In this document: positions 34,558-43,613 of the stretch, in pieces | Layout of the letters: every line of letters begins with the position of its first letter | How positions within the stretch are numbered: the first letter of the stretch is position 1 | Assembly: GCF_000243095.1 (NCBI RefSeq) | Contig: NZ_AHJE01000126.1 | Location: 29,466 to 93,465 of the forward strand | Origin: Cupriavidus basilensis OR16 | GTDB taxonomy: Bacteria > Pseudomonadota > Gammaproteobacteria > Burkholderiales > Burkholderiaceae | Reading direction: 5' to 3' | Length of the DNA: 64,000 bases | Translations under genes and position numbers: made by a program | Notes under the pieces: model-generated | Told to the model about the DNA's origin: nothing | Database searches by the model: none | The model's input: the letters and a program-made list of their open reading frames with translations, nothing else

Positions 34558-35563
34558 AGGGCAACGCGGCGCACAGGATGCGCACGATGAGTTCCTGGCC
34601 GTGCCGGCGCCCGCCGTGCCCCGTGTCTGGCTGGGCGGCGCGCTGGCCGCGGCGGCCTGGCTGAGCGTGGCCAGCGTCATCAAGTTCTGGCCGGAGCCGG
34701 AGGACTGGCCGCTGACGCACGAGACCGCCTCGCTGTTCGCGGGCATCGCCGCGGTGCTGCTGGTGCTGGCGTTTGTGCAGCACCGGCTGGGTGGTCTCGG
34801 CGCCTCGCTGCGCCGTGCGGGGCCATGGTTGCTGGTGCTGGCGGTGCTGACCCTGATCTGGGAAGTGGTGACCGCCAAGCTCGGGCTGCTGCCGCGTCCC
34901 TTCTTCGCGCCGCCGCAGGCGCTTGTCGAAGTCTTTGTCGAGGACTATGCGCGGCTGGCCGAAGCGGTGGCGCATTCGCTGCGCCTGCTGGCCACCGGCT
35001 ACCTGCTGGGCGCGCTGGCGGGTTTCCTCACCGGCGTGTCCATCGGCTGGTCGGCCCGCGCGGGCTACTGGGTCCATCCGGTGTTGCGCCTGTTGGGGCC
35101 GCTGCCGGCCACGGCCTGGCTGCCGATCGTGTTCTTCGCCTTTCCCAGCAGCGCCAGCGCGGCCACCTTCCTGGTGGCGCTGGCCACGTGGTTCCCGGTC
35201 ACGGTATTGACCTGGTCCGGCGTGGCGGCGGTCGATCCGGCGTACTACGACGTAGCCCGCACGCTCGGCGCCAAGGAGCGGTTCCTGGTGCTCAAGGTGG
35301 CGGTGCCCGCGGCGCTGCCGAGCGTGTTCGTGGGCTTGTTCATGGGCCTTGGCGCATCGTTCTCGGTGCTGGTGGTGGCCGAGATGCTGGGGGTCAAATC
35401 CGGGCTGGGCTGGTACCTGCAGTGGGCCCAGGGCTGGGCCGCCTACGCCAGCATGTATGGCGCGCTGCTGGTCATGGCCATCATCTTCTCGGGGCTCATC
35501 ACACTGCTGTTCCGCTCGCGGGATCGCCTGCTGGCATGGCAAAAAGGAGTGGTCAAATGGTAA
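34538..35563 (+). CDS. ABC transporter permease, SsuC/TauC family
   Basis: 341 residues with about six helices plus an extra N-terminal pair (residues about 30-85) not found in short SsuC proteins. The EAA loop is YYDVARTLGAKERFLVLKVAVPAALPSVFVGLFMG. It overlaps the binding-protein gene by 20 bp in another frame, so translation is coupled. It forms the channel with the ATPase downstream. Confidence 0.9.
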   Translation: MPTFSAEGQRGAQDAHDEFLAVPAPAVPRVWLGGALAAAAWLSVASVIKFWPEPEDWPLTHETASLFAGIAAVLLVLAFVQHRLGGLGASLRRAGPWLLVLAVLTLIWEVVTAKLGLLPRPFFAPPQALVEVFVEDYARLAEAVAHSLRLLATGYLLGALAGFLTGVSIGWSARAGYWVHPVLRLLGPLPATAWLPIVFFAFPSSASAATFLVALATWFPVTVLTWSGVAAVDPAYYDVARTLGAKERFLVLKVAVPAALPSVFVGLFMGLGASFSVLVVAEMLGVKSGLGWYLQWAQGWAAYASMYGALLVMAIIFSGLITLLFRSRDRLLAWQKGVVKW

Positions 35564-36349
35564 GCGCCGTGCTCGACAAACCCGCCCCCGCCCAAGCTGC
35601 GCAAGCCGCCATCGACAGGGACAGCGCCAGCAACGGCGTGCGCCTGACGATCGACCAGGTGAGCCACCATTTCACGCTGCGCGACCAGGTGCTGCCAGTG
35701 CTCAGCCGCGTCAGCCTGACGGCCGAGCCGGGCGAGTTCGTGGCCCTGCTCGGCCCCAGCGGCTGCGGCAAGTCCACGCTGCTGCGCATTGGCGGTGGAT
35801 GGCGTGCCGATCAGCGGGCCCGAGCCGAGCCGCGTGGTGGTGTTCCAGGACCCGACGCTGTATCCGTGGCGCACCGTATGGGACAACGCCGCGCTTGGCC
35901 TGGAAGCGCGCGGCTTGCTCGGCAGCCAGCGCGGGCGCGTGGACGATGCGCTGGCACGCGTGGGCCTGACCGAGTTCGCACGGGCCTATCCGCGCCAGTT
36001 GTCCGGCGGCATGGCGCAACGCGCTGCGCTGGCGCGCGCGCTGGTCAACGAGCCACGCTTGCTGATTCTCGACGAACCGCTGGGCAAGCTCGACTCCCTC
36101 ACGCGCCTGAGCATGCAGGGTGAACTGGTCTCGCTGTGGCAGCGCTCGCGCTTTACCGCGCTGCTGGTCACGCACGACGTGGAGGAAGCACTGCTGCTGG
36201 CAACCCGCGTGATCGTATTCAGCGAACGCCCCGCCCGCATCACGGCGCAGATCACGATCGATCGCGATTACCCGCGCCACCGCGACGATCCCGAGCTGAT
36301 CCGGCTGCGCCGCGAGATCCTGGGCCTGCTGGGGCTGGGCCAGGGATGA
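35557..36349 (+). pseudogene. ABC transporter ATPase, SsuB/TauB family, frameshifted after Walker A
   Basis: ATG 35557 overlaps the permease end. Walker A GPSGCGKSTLLRI is in the first frame; at about 35790 the frame shifts and coding continues as VDGVPISGPEPSRVVVFQDP. About ten residues between these points seem missing. The rest is intact: signature LSGGMAQRAALARAL, Walker B LLILDEPLGKLD and the switch LLVTHDVEEALLLATR. Without repair the operon would lack its motor. Confidence 0.85.
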
Positions 36350-36355
36350 TAGGCC

Positions 36356-37303
36356 ATGCCTGACGAACTCTGGCATGTGAACGGCACATGGTGGCTGGAG
36401 CCGCGTCCGCTGCCAGATGGCCGTGCAGCGAGCGCCTTGCCCCGCATTGCGCCGGCCGCGCCGGCCGTGCTGCGCGCTGCGCGTCGTGCCGCGGGCGGCA
36501 TTGCACTGGCCGCGGGCGCAGTCGCGCTGCCGCTGTGGTTGTTCACGGGCACGTCCTGGCCAACGCGGCCGGCCGAGCCTGGCCCATTGCTTATGCAAGC
36601 CAAGGCACGTGGCGAACTGGTGGTGGGTGTGCATGCCTATCCCCGTCCCACGCCACCGGGCCTGCCACTTGTCGCGCAACCCGACCCGGGCGAGGCCGTA
36701 CTCGCCACCGAACTCGGCCGCGCACTGGGCGTGCCGGTCCGGTTGCGCCATCTGCCGGCGGGAGGCATTGGCAGCCACGCCGATATCGACATCGCCTTCG
36801 GTGCGCCGCATGGCACCGGGCATGCGCGGGCAGCCGCCGTGCCGGCAGCCGCCACCCCACGTGGCACCTTGCTGACCCTGCGCTTCACCCCGGTGAGCCG
36901 GCTCGACGCCCTGAATGGCAAGACGGCCTGCGTGAGCGCGGGCAGCCCTTTCCAGCCCGCGCTGGCCCGCGCCGGTGCCACGCTGCGCAGCTATCCCTCG
37001 CCGCTGCAGGCGCTGCTGGCGTTTCGCCGCGGCGAGTGCGCAGCGGTGGCGGAAGACGCCACGCTGGTCGCGCGCGTGATGCGCCTGCCCGAATGGCGCT
37101 TCTTCACCGCGGCGCCAATAGTGCTCGACGGCGAGGGCGCGGCGCTGACGCTGCCCCAGCCGGATGCGCAATCCGCCCGCTACCTGGCGCAATGGCTGGC
37201 GCGCTGGCAGCGCGACGGACGCCTCGCGCGGCTGCGCGACGCGGCCGCCGGCGACGCCGCTTTCAACATGATGCTGGTGGAGAGCGGGCTGATTTGCCAT
37301 TGA
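36356..37303 (+). CDS. Membrane-anchored substrate-binding-like protein
   Basis: 315 residues. A cytoplasmic-looking N-terminus containing WHVNGTWWLEPRPLPDGRAA, one membrane helix (about 47-66), then a family-3-like solute-binding domain: LLMQAKARGELVVGVHAYPR, FTPVSRLDALNGKTACVSAG, ADEATLVARV-type hinge region and an aromatic pocket. It begins 6 bp after the ATPase. The anchored topology resembles amino-acid-type receptors of Gram-positive bacteria; in this operon it may be a second receptor. Substrate unknown. Confidence 0.65.
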   Translation: MPDELWHVNGTWWLEPRPLPDGRAASALPRIAPAAPAVLRAARRAAGGIALAAGAVALPLWLFTGTSWPTRPAEPGPLLMQAKARGELVVGVHAYPRPTPPGLPLVAQPDPGEAVLATELGRALGVPVRLRHLPAGGIGSHADIDIAFGAPHGTGHARAAAVPAAATPRGTLLTLRFTPVSRLDALNGKTACVSAGSPFQPALARAGATLRSYPSPLQALLAFRRGECAAVAEDATLVARVMRLPEWRFFTAAPIVLDGEGAALTLPQPDAQSARYLAQWLARWQRDGRLARLRDAAAGDAAFNMMLVESGLICH

Positions 37304-37358
37304 GTGCCATCAAGCGCCATCAAGGCAACCAACTAGACAGCACACAACAGGAGCAACC

Positions 37359-38672
37359 ATGAGTTTGCAGTCCACCGGCACGACCAGCCGGCAGCGGATT
37401 TCCGCGTGGCATCGCGAGAGCGGCTTTGCCTCGGCCGAACCTGCCGAGCCGGCGCCGCCCGAGGCGTCCCGCGCAGCACGCGTCCTCCCCGCCGACGAGA
37501 CCCTGCGCGCGTTGTCCGGGCGCTTCGCCGCGCGCGCCGCCGCCCATGACCGCGACGCCACCTTCGCCTTCGAGAACATCGCCGAGCTCCACCAGCTTGG
37601 CCTGCTCGCCCTGACCGTGCCGCGCGCGCTCGGTGGCGCCGGTGCGGGCCTGGCCGATGCGCGCCGCGCAGTCCACCACGTTGCCGTGGGCGATCCGTCC
37701 ACCGCGCTAGTGCTGGTGATGCAGATCCTCGGCCACCGCAACCTGGCGCAAGACACGCAATGGCCGGCGGCCGTGCGCGAGCAGGTGCAGCGTAGCGCGG
37801 TGGAACAAGGCGCGCTGATCAACGCGCTGCGCGTGGAGCCCGAACTGGGGTCGCCCGCGCGCGGCGGCCTGCCGGCCACGGTGGCGCGCCGGCACGGTGA
37901 CGGCTGGCTGCTGTGCGGCCACAAGATCTACGCCACCGGCATCCCGGCGCTGAGCTGGCTGGCCGTCTGGGGCCGCACCGATGAGGCCAACCCGCGCACC
38001 GGCGTGTTCCTGGTGCCGCGCGACGCGCCCGGCATCACGGTGGTGCCCACCTGGGATCATCTCGGCATGCGCGCCACCGGTAGCCACGACGTGGTCTTCG
38101 ACAACACGCCGCTGCCCGCCGCCCATGCCGTCGACCTGCGCCTGCCCGCTGCCTGGGCCGAGCGCTACGACCCCGCCTGGGCCGTGTGGACGTCGACCCT
38201 GCTCGGCACGCTCTACGATGCCGTGGCCCGCAGCGCGCGCGACTGGTTCGTGGCCTGGCTCAACCTGCGCGCGCCCGGCAGCCTGGGCGCGCCGCTGGCC
38301 ACCTTGCCGCGCTTCCAGGAGGCCGTGGGCCGCATCGACGGCTGGCTGCTGGCCAACCGCATCCTGCTGGAGCGCTTCAGCGCGGACATCGATGCCGGCG
38401 CGCCCGCCAGCGCCAGCGACGGCAATCTGCTCAAGCTCAACGTGACCGACAACGCCATCGCCGTCGTCGAGCTTGCGCTCAGGCACGCCGGCAACCCCGC
38501 CCTGTCGCGTGGCAACCCGCTGGAGCGCCACTACCGCAACGTCCTCTGCAGCCGCATCCACACCCCGCAGAACGACGCGATCCTGGTCAGCGCCGGCGCG
38601 CACGCCCTGCACGCCGCGGCAGCAACCAGTGCAGACGCCGCGGCGGCCACCCCGTCCAGCACCCACGCCTGA
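37359..38672 (+). CDS. Acyl-CoA dehydrogenase-fold flavoprotein, SfnB/DszC-like
   Basis: 437 residues. Typical acyl-CoA dehydrogenase layout: N-terminal helices with LHQLGLLALTVPRALGGAGAG, middle beta domain with GDGWLLCGHKIYATGIPALS and WDHLGMRATGSHDVVFDNT, and a C-terminal helical bundle. The family includes SfnB and DszC, which work on sulfur compounds with reduced flavin; the position next to a sulfonate-type importer favours that reading over fatty-acid oxidation. CAGGAG precedes the ATG. Confidence 0.8.
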   Translation: MSLQSTGTTSRQRISAWHRESGFASAEPAEPAPPEASRAARVLPADETLRALSGRFAARAAAHDRDATFAFENIAELHQLGLLALTVPRALGGAGAGLADARRAVHHVAVGDPSTALVLVMQILGHRNLAQDTQWPAAVREQVQRSAVEQGALINALRVEPELGSPARGGLPATVARRHGDGWLLCGHKIYATGIPALSWLAVWGRTDEANPRTGVFLVPRDAPGITVVPTWDHLGMRATGSHDVVFDNTPLPAAHAVDLRLPAAWAERYDPAWAVWTSTLLGTLYDAVARSARDWFVAWLNLRAPGSLGAPLATLPRFQEAVGRIDGWLLANRILLERFSADIDAGAPASASDGNLLKLNVTDNAIAVVELALRHAGNPALSRGNPLERHYRNVLCSRIHTPQNDAILVSAGAHALHAAAATSADAAAATPSSTHA

Positions 38673-38679
38673 GGCCATC

Positions 38680-39968
38680 ATGACCCGACCCGATCCCCAA
38701 CCACGCCGCATCGCCATCGTCGGCGGCGGCATGGCCGGCACCCTGAGCGCCATCCGCCTGCTGCGCGACAGCAGCGGCCCGCTCGCCGTCCACTTGTTCG
38801 AGCCGCGCGCCGAGCCGGGGCGCGGCCTGGCCTACAGCACGCAGGACCCGGCGCACTACCTGAACGGGCCCGCGCTGAACTTCAGCCTTTACCCCGAGGC
38901 GCTGGAAGATTTTTCGCGATGGCTGGTGCGCCACGGGCTTGCCAGCACCGCGGAGGCCGACCACGCCTTCGCCCCGCGCAGCGTCTACGGCGACTACCTG
39001 CGAGACACCCTGGCGCGCGCACTGGCGGGCGCCGCGGGACGGGCCACGCTGGTACATGTGCGCACGGAAATCACCGACCTGTCCATCGGCGTGCCGCACC
39101 GCGTGTACAGTGCCGACGGCCGCGCCTGGGACGCCGACCACATCGTGCTGGCCACCGGCGTGCAGCCGGCGCGGCCGGCCCTGGCACAGGACGATGCGCT
39201 GGAAGCCGACGGCCGCTACATCCCCGATCCGTGGCAACCCGGCACGCTGGCGCGGCTCGCACGCGCACGCGAGATCGCCCTGATCGGCACCAGCCTGACC
39301 ATGCTCGACGTGGTCGCCTCGCTGGAACGGCTCGGCTTCACCGGCACCTACCACGCGTTCTCGCGGCGCGCGCTGGTGCCCTGGCTGCGCCACAACGCAG
39401 GTCCCTGCGACGACTTCCTGGCTGCCGCCGGCCCGCAGTGCTGGCCGCGCCCACCGCCCGCACGGTGGTCCGCCTGGTGCGCCGGCAGCGCGACAAGCTG
39501 GTGGCGCAAGGCCTCGACTGGCAAAGCGTGCCGCCCGCGCTGCGCACCTATATCGGCCCGCTATGGGCCGCCGCCGCCGTGCCGAGCGCCAGCGCTTCCT
39601 GCGCCATGTGCGGCCGTTCTGGGACAACCTGCTGCACCGTGCAGCACCGCCCACGCATGCGGTATTCGAGGCAGTGCGCGCACAGGGACGCCTGCACGTG
39701 CATGCCGCCCGCATCACCGCACTGGCACCAGCCGATGACCTGGGCACCGCGAGCGGCCTGCAGCGCGGCGCTCAACGGGGCGCTCAACGGGGCGAGGAAA
39801 GCAGCCAACGCGTGGCCCTGCGCCTGTCGCGCCCGCTGCCCGCGCCCGCCGCTGCGCGGGGCGCTGTGGGAGTCAGGCACCATCATCGACGTGCGCAACC
39901 AGGCGGCAGCGCTGGCGGCACGGCTGGTGGAGGAACTTGGACTGGCGGCCGAGGCGCAGGCGGCTTAG
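38680..39968 (+). pseudogene. FAD/NAD(P)-binding protein (COG4529 type) with three frame breaks
   Basis: Starts RRIAIVGGGMAGTLSAIRLL, a dinucleotide-binding fold, then SVYGDYLRDTLARAL and HIVLATGVQPARPALAQDD. Breaks occur near 39428, 39567 and 39770-39870; the fragments LAAPTARTVVRLVRRQRDKL, RQRFLRHVRPFWDNLLHRAA and IIDVRNQAAALAARLVEELG lie in different frames but in the right order. A 12-bp unit is duplicated at 39767-39790. It follows the flavoprotein gene directly and would supply or partner it. Not translatable as it stands. Confidence 0.8.
39767..39790 (+). repeat. 12-bp tandem duplication in the FAD-protein gene
   Basis: Two exact copies of GGCGCTCAACGG (39767-39778, 39779-39790). It does not change the frame but marks an unstable stretch in a damaged gene. 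Confidence 0.8.
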
Positions 39969-40016
39969 CCGGCTGCCATCCGGCCAGGGGCAAGCGCAGC
40001 CTGATATGGCAAACGC

Positions 40017-40047
40017 TTGCCAAGGGTATGCGGTGCTGGCATATAAT
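40017..40047 (+). promoter_or_regulatory. Possible sigma-70 promoter before 40213
   Basis: TTGCCA (40017-40022) and a consensus TATAAT (40042-40047) with a 19-bp spacer, slightly too long. Position suits the following small gene. Confidence 0.4.
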
Positions 40048-40212
40048 CCCGCCTGGGCGCCGGCAGGGTGCCCGCTCCCGCAAAAGCCAGCGCACCTGCC
40101 TGCCCGTACCGTACGGCGCCGCGCGATCCAGCCCGGCACCGCCAGTTCGTTGCAAGAACCACACCATTGACCTTTTTTGCCGCCGCGGGAAACGGCATTG
40201 CAAGGACATGAC

Positions 40213-40674
40213 ATGTGGCTCACCACGCTCAACGCGCCATCCCGCCTTCCCAATAGCGACTTCCTGCGCCGCCATGCACGCAGGCTGCTGCGCCAGCTCC
40301 ACGCCGAACAAGCCACGCAGGCGCTACCGGTAGTCCGGCGCATCCACCGCGCGCAGGTACGCACGCAAAGCGTCGCGGAACTCTACCGGCTGCGCCACAC
40401 GCTGCAGCTCAAGCACTGCCTGCAACTGCTGGCGGCCGAACTGGGCTACGCCAGCTGGTCCGCATGCAAACGCGACATCGACGGCCGCCCCGCCAGGGTA
40501 CTGGACCGATACCGCCTCGACCTCGGCCAGTTCGGCGACTACCAGCAACTCTGGTTCGCCGACCGGCAAGGCGCCCAGGCATGGCAAGCGTCCAACGGCG
40601 GTTACGTGGTGGCGTATGGCGAGCAGGCGGCGGTGCTGCTGACGGGCAACGCCATGCCGGCGATGCGTGACTGA
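40213..40674 (+). CDS. Hypothetical cytoplasmic protein
   Basis: 153 residues from ATG 40213, with AAGGA seven bases upstream. N-terminal half is helical and basic (LRRHARRLLRQLHAEQATQA, ELYRLRHTLQLKHCLQLLAA), followed by ELGYASWSACKRDIDGRPAR and a C-terminal half with DYQQLWFADRQGAQAWQAS. The ELGYASW segment resembles small domains of uncharacterised Burkholderiaceae proteins. No function assigned. Confidence 0.6.
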   Translation: MWLTTLNAPSRLPNSDFLRRHARRLLRQLHAEQATQALPVVRRIHRAQVRTQSVAELYRLRHTLQLKHCLQLLAAELGYASWSACKRDIDGRPARVLDRYRLDLGQFGDYQQLWFADRQGAQAWQASNGGYVVAYGEQAAVLLTGNAMPAMRD

Positions 40675-40700
40675 CGGGGGAAAACTAGAAGACTTGAGGA

Positions 40701-40731
40701 CACTTTGCTTCGCTAAAAGCGAAGCAAAGTG
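40701..40731. terminator. Perfect 14-bp hairpin between convergent genes
   Basis: CACTTTGCTTCGCT and its exact complement, separated by AAA (40715-40717). It lies between two convergent genes and likely serves both, although no U run follows on either strand. Confidence 0.6.
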
Positions 40732-40833
40732 CCGCCGCCGTGCAATCGGCAGCCCAATCTCCACCGATTTCCAGTAACACTTCCGGTTTGCTCGATGGCA
40801 TGCCGGGGACCCCGATGTGCGAGGCGCCGCGGA

Positions 40834-43017
40834 TCAGTACCGGGCATCCACGGGCTTCTTGTCCTTCGGCCAGTCCTTCACCTTGCCGGCGAAGTCCGGC
40901 CTGGGCTGGTGGGTGAAGTACTCAGCCACGTCCACTGCCTCCTGATCGGTCAGGCCGCCCTGGCCCAGCGGGAAACGATCGTGGAAAGCGATGGGCATAT
41001 TGCGCTTGACGAAGGCCGCGGCCGTGTACGTGCGCGCCATCCCGGCACCGATATTGAAGGACTGGTCGCCCCAGAGCGGCGGATATACCCACTGGCCGGA
41101 GGCATTCTTGATGCCCTCGCCGTCGGCGCCGTGGCACATGGCGCATTGAGCGGCATAGACCTGCTTGCCGTTGTCGACGTTGGGCACGATCTGGTTGCTG
41201 ACCTTGCCAACGCCGCGGCCCTCCACCTTGTCCTCGGGCTTGGCTGCGCGGCGCATCCAGTCGAAGTAGGCCACCATGGACTTCATTTCCTCCGAATCCA
41301 GCGGCAGCGGCTTTCCATTCATCGAGCGCAGGAAACAGCCGTTGATGCGATCCGCCAGCGTGATCACCCGGCCGGCGCGCGCCGCGTAGCCGGGAAAGAA
41401 GGCCGACACGCCGACGTAGGGCGAGCCATCGGCCACCGTCCCGGCATTGAGGTGGCAGCTCGCGCAGTTCAGCGCATTGCCCACGTTGCGGGGGAGCATC
41501 TGCCGCGTATCGATGTTCAGCCTGGCACCCAGCGTGAGCTGCCTGGCGTTAGGTTCATCGAGCATGTCGGCCAGGCGGGGCGTCTGGAACTTGCTGCTGT
41601 CGACCTTGCCGGCGTCGAGCTTCTTGCGCATATCGCGCACCGAGCCGGCGCTGATGAGGCGCGCGTCGGCCCGTCCCCAGCTTCTGCGCGTGAAGTTCAA
41701 GATATCGGCAATCTCCTGGTCGCTCAGCCGCGCGAATGCTGGCATCGTTAGCACACGCGCGTGGCTCGCGGTCTGCGGCGAGCGCCAGCCAGTCAGCATG
41801 ATGTGCAGCAGCGTGGCGGGCTCGTCCGGGCGCAGCACGGGGTTGCCCGCCAGCGGCGGGAACACGTCCTTGACGCCAGCCCCGTCGGAGCGGTGGCAGT
41901 CGGTGCAGAACTGCAGGTAGCCAAGTCCGCCCCGGCTCGTATAGAGATCGAGCGGCACGTCGGCACCGGCAACCGTGGCAGCGGCGGGCAGGATCGCGGG
42001 GGCCGGCCCGCTCGCCACCTGCATGGGCTTATCGTGCTTGGCCGCGGGCAGCGACTTGAGGTAGGTGCCGACCGCCAGCAGGTCGCTGTCGCTCATGTAC
42101 TGGGTGCTGTGCTGCACCACATCCACCATGTTGCCCGAGACCGTGCCGTGGCTGTTGCGCCCCGTTTTGAGCATCTGGGCGGTTTCCTGCGCCGTCCATA
42201 GATTGCGCAGGCTCAGCGCGCGCCAGCCTTCGACCGTCTCGCCGGAGAGGAAGTACTCGCCCTTGGCGCCGGCATCCGACATGGTCTTTTCCTGGAAGCC
42301 GATGCCGCGCGGCGTGTGGCAGGCACCGCAGTGGCCCAGGCCCTGCACGAGGTAGGCACCGCGGTTCCACGCTGCGTCGCGCGCGGCGTTGGCCTGGAAC
42401 GGTGCGGCGTCGAGGAACACCCAGTTCCACACTGCCAGGCCCCAGCGCTGGTTGAAGGGGAAGCGCAGGGCGAGCGGCCGGTTGGCTTGGCGCACCGGCG
42501 CGACGCCCTTCATCAGGTAGGCATACAGCGCCCGCATATCCTCGGGCGAGGTCTTCGCATAGGAGGGATATGGCATGGCCGGGTACAGGTTGTGGCCGTC
42601 CGCGGCCACGCCCTTGCGCATGGCGCGCTCGAACTGCTCGAAGCGATAGCCGCCGATGCCGGTCTCCGGGTCGGGCGTGATATTCGTCGAATGCAGTTCG
42701 CCGAAAGGCGTCTGCAATGCCAGGCCACCCGCCATTGGCTTGGACTTTTCGCCCGTATGGCATGCCACGCAGTCGCCCAGGCGCGCCACGTAGCGTCCGC
42801 GCTCCACCTGGGCGCGCGTGGCGGCATCGAGGTCGGCCGAGTAGTTGGCGGGTAGGTCATCGATGACCTGGGGCACGGCGGCATGCGGGGACGGGAGGGC
42901 CGCCACGGGCGGCGGGAGAGCCTGGGCGTAGGCGGCTGCCGCGAACAGCCATGAGATCTGCAATACGGAGACGGCCTTGCCCAACGGCCACTTACACTTG
43001 ATCGACAGGATGTGCAT
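40834..43017 (-). CDS. Pentahaem cytochrome c: alcohol-dehydrogenase-type triheme part fused to a TsdA-like diheme part
   Basis: 727 residues. Signal: VLQISWLFAAAAYAQA. Five CxxCH motifs begin at Cys83 (CVACH), Cys230 (CGACH), Cys371 (CTDCH), Cys518 (CASCH) and Cys625 (CAMCH). The first three, with GVAADGHNLYPAMPYPSYAK and ALSLRNLWTAQETAQMLKTG, match the cytochrome subunit of membrane alcohol/gluconate dehydrogenases. The last two, with ADRINGCFLRSMNGKPLPLD, match thiosulfate dehydrogenase TsdA. Periplasmic electron carrier; no dehydrogenase gene is adjacent. Distal Met residues are present in the MPAF and MPIAF segments. Confidence 0.9.
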   Translation of the reverse strand: MHILSIKCKWPLGKAVSVLQISWLFAAAAYAQALPPPVAALPSPHAAVPQVIDDLPANYSADLDAATRAQVERGRYVARLGDCVACHTGEKSKPMAGGLALQTPFGELHSTNITPDPETGIGGYRFEQFERAMRKGVAADGHNLYPAMPYPSYAKTSPEDMRALYAYLMKGVAPVRQANRPLALRFPFNQRWGLAVWNWVFLDAAPFQANAARDAAWNRGAYLVQGLGHCGACHTPRGIGFQEKTMSDAGAKGEYFLSGETVEGWRALSLRNLWTAQETAQMLKTGRNSHGTVSGNMVDVVQHSTQYMSDSDLLAVGTYLKSLPAAKHDKPMQVASGPAPAILPAAATVAGADVPLDLYTSRGGLGYLQFCTDCHRSDGAGVKDVFPPLAGNPVLRPDEPATLLHIMLTGWRSPQTASHARVLTMPAFARLSDQEIADILNFTRRSWGRADARLISAGSVRDMRKKLDAGKVDSSKFQTPRLADMLDEPNARQLTLGARLNIDTRQMLPRNVGNALNCASCHLNAGTVADGSPYVGVSAFFPGYAARAGRVITLADRINGCFLRSMNGKPLPLDSEEMKSMVAYFDWMRRAAKPEDKVEGRGVGKVSNQIVPNVDNGKQVYAAQCAMCHGADGEGIKNASGQWVYPPLWGDQSFNIGAGMARTYTAAAFVKRNMPIAFHDRFPLGQGGLTDQEAVDVAEYFTHQPRPDFAGKVKDWPKDKKPVDARY

Positions 43018-43120
43018 AACGTTGGTGGCACGCGGACCTGCTGCGTCAAGGCCCTCGTCCCCTCAACGGGATGCGACTGCTTGTCTGGCGTGACCGGCGT
43101 ACCGCTGATGGATTGCTTAT

Positions 43121-43150
43121 TGTTCTGAATTGTTCTGAATTGTTCTGAAT
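43121..43150. repeat. Three exact tandem copies of TGTTCTGAAT
   Basis: Copies at 43121-43130, 43131-43140 and 43141-43150, about 105-135 bp upstream of the cytochrome start. The 10-bp period places every copy on one DNA face, so they may be a binding array. Confidence 0.7.
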
Positions 43151-43192
43151 GCCGAGTATCCGCCGACGCTGCATTGCGGTCCATTCACCCAC

Positions 43193-43206
43193 TTGATCGC
43201 GGTCAA
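43193..43206. promoter_or_regulatory. Fnr/Anr-like box TTGAT-CGCG-GTCAA
   Basis: One mismatch to TTGAT-N4-ATCAA. About 180 bp upstream of the cytochrome c start; would imply oxygen-dependent control. Confidence 0.55.
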
Positions 43207-43432
43207 GATGTGATGGAATTGACCCTCACCGGTTTCGTTGGTCGCGCGTGGCCAAAGCGTCTGCTAGAGAAGCAACGGGTCTGGCTTTGCGTCGTGTCGG
43301 TGGCGTCATTGCAGTTCTTCGACGCAGGCGCTGGATGCAGGTCGGCACGCCACCTGGCTCGCCGGGCAACCGACATATCGAACGCGCGACAATTAGAACT
43401 TCCCCTCAAAAAGTGCCCCATCCGGCACCACC

Positions 43433-43446
43433 TTGCGCTAGATCAA
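43433..43446. promoter_or_regulatory. Second Fnr/Anr-like box TTGCG-CTAG-ATCAA
   Basis: One perfect half-site (ATCAA) and one weak half, about 170 bp upstream of the HlyD-type gene. Confidence 0.4.
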
Positions 43447-43613
43447 GTCCGCACCCCACCCCGCCGGATAGCATTGAAACCTACGCCGTCGCCCCACGGT
43501 TCAATGGTTCAAGGTTTGTCTTTGTCGCCTCCCCGTTCCTTTGCCCGACACTCTGAAGCCCTGGCGCCCCGGCAGCATTCCATCATTCAGCGCACAGCGT
43601 GCACAGGTAGCCG

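Larger units (their letters stand above)
43018..43613. other. Divergent control region of the cytochrome gene and the exporter operon
   Basis: 596 bp without a convincing gene. Contains three 10-bp TGTTCTGAAT repeats and two Fnr/Anr-like boxes, one nearer each flanking unit. Confidence 0.65.

Noticed and set aside
35711..37300. Leftward 529-codon frame over the ABC ATPase and binding-protein genes
   Set aside because: Antisense to recognisable transporter sequence, with no domain.
43203..43556. Short frames in the cytochrome/exporter intergenic region
   Set aside because: No ribosome sites or domain features, and they overlap putative regulatory boxes.
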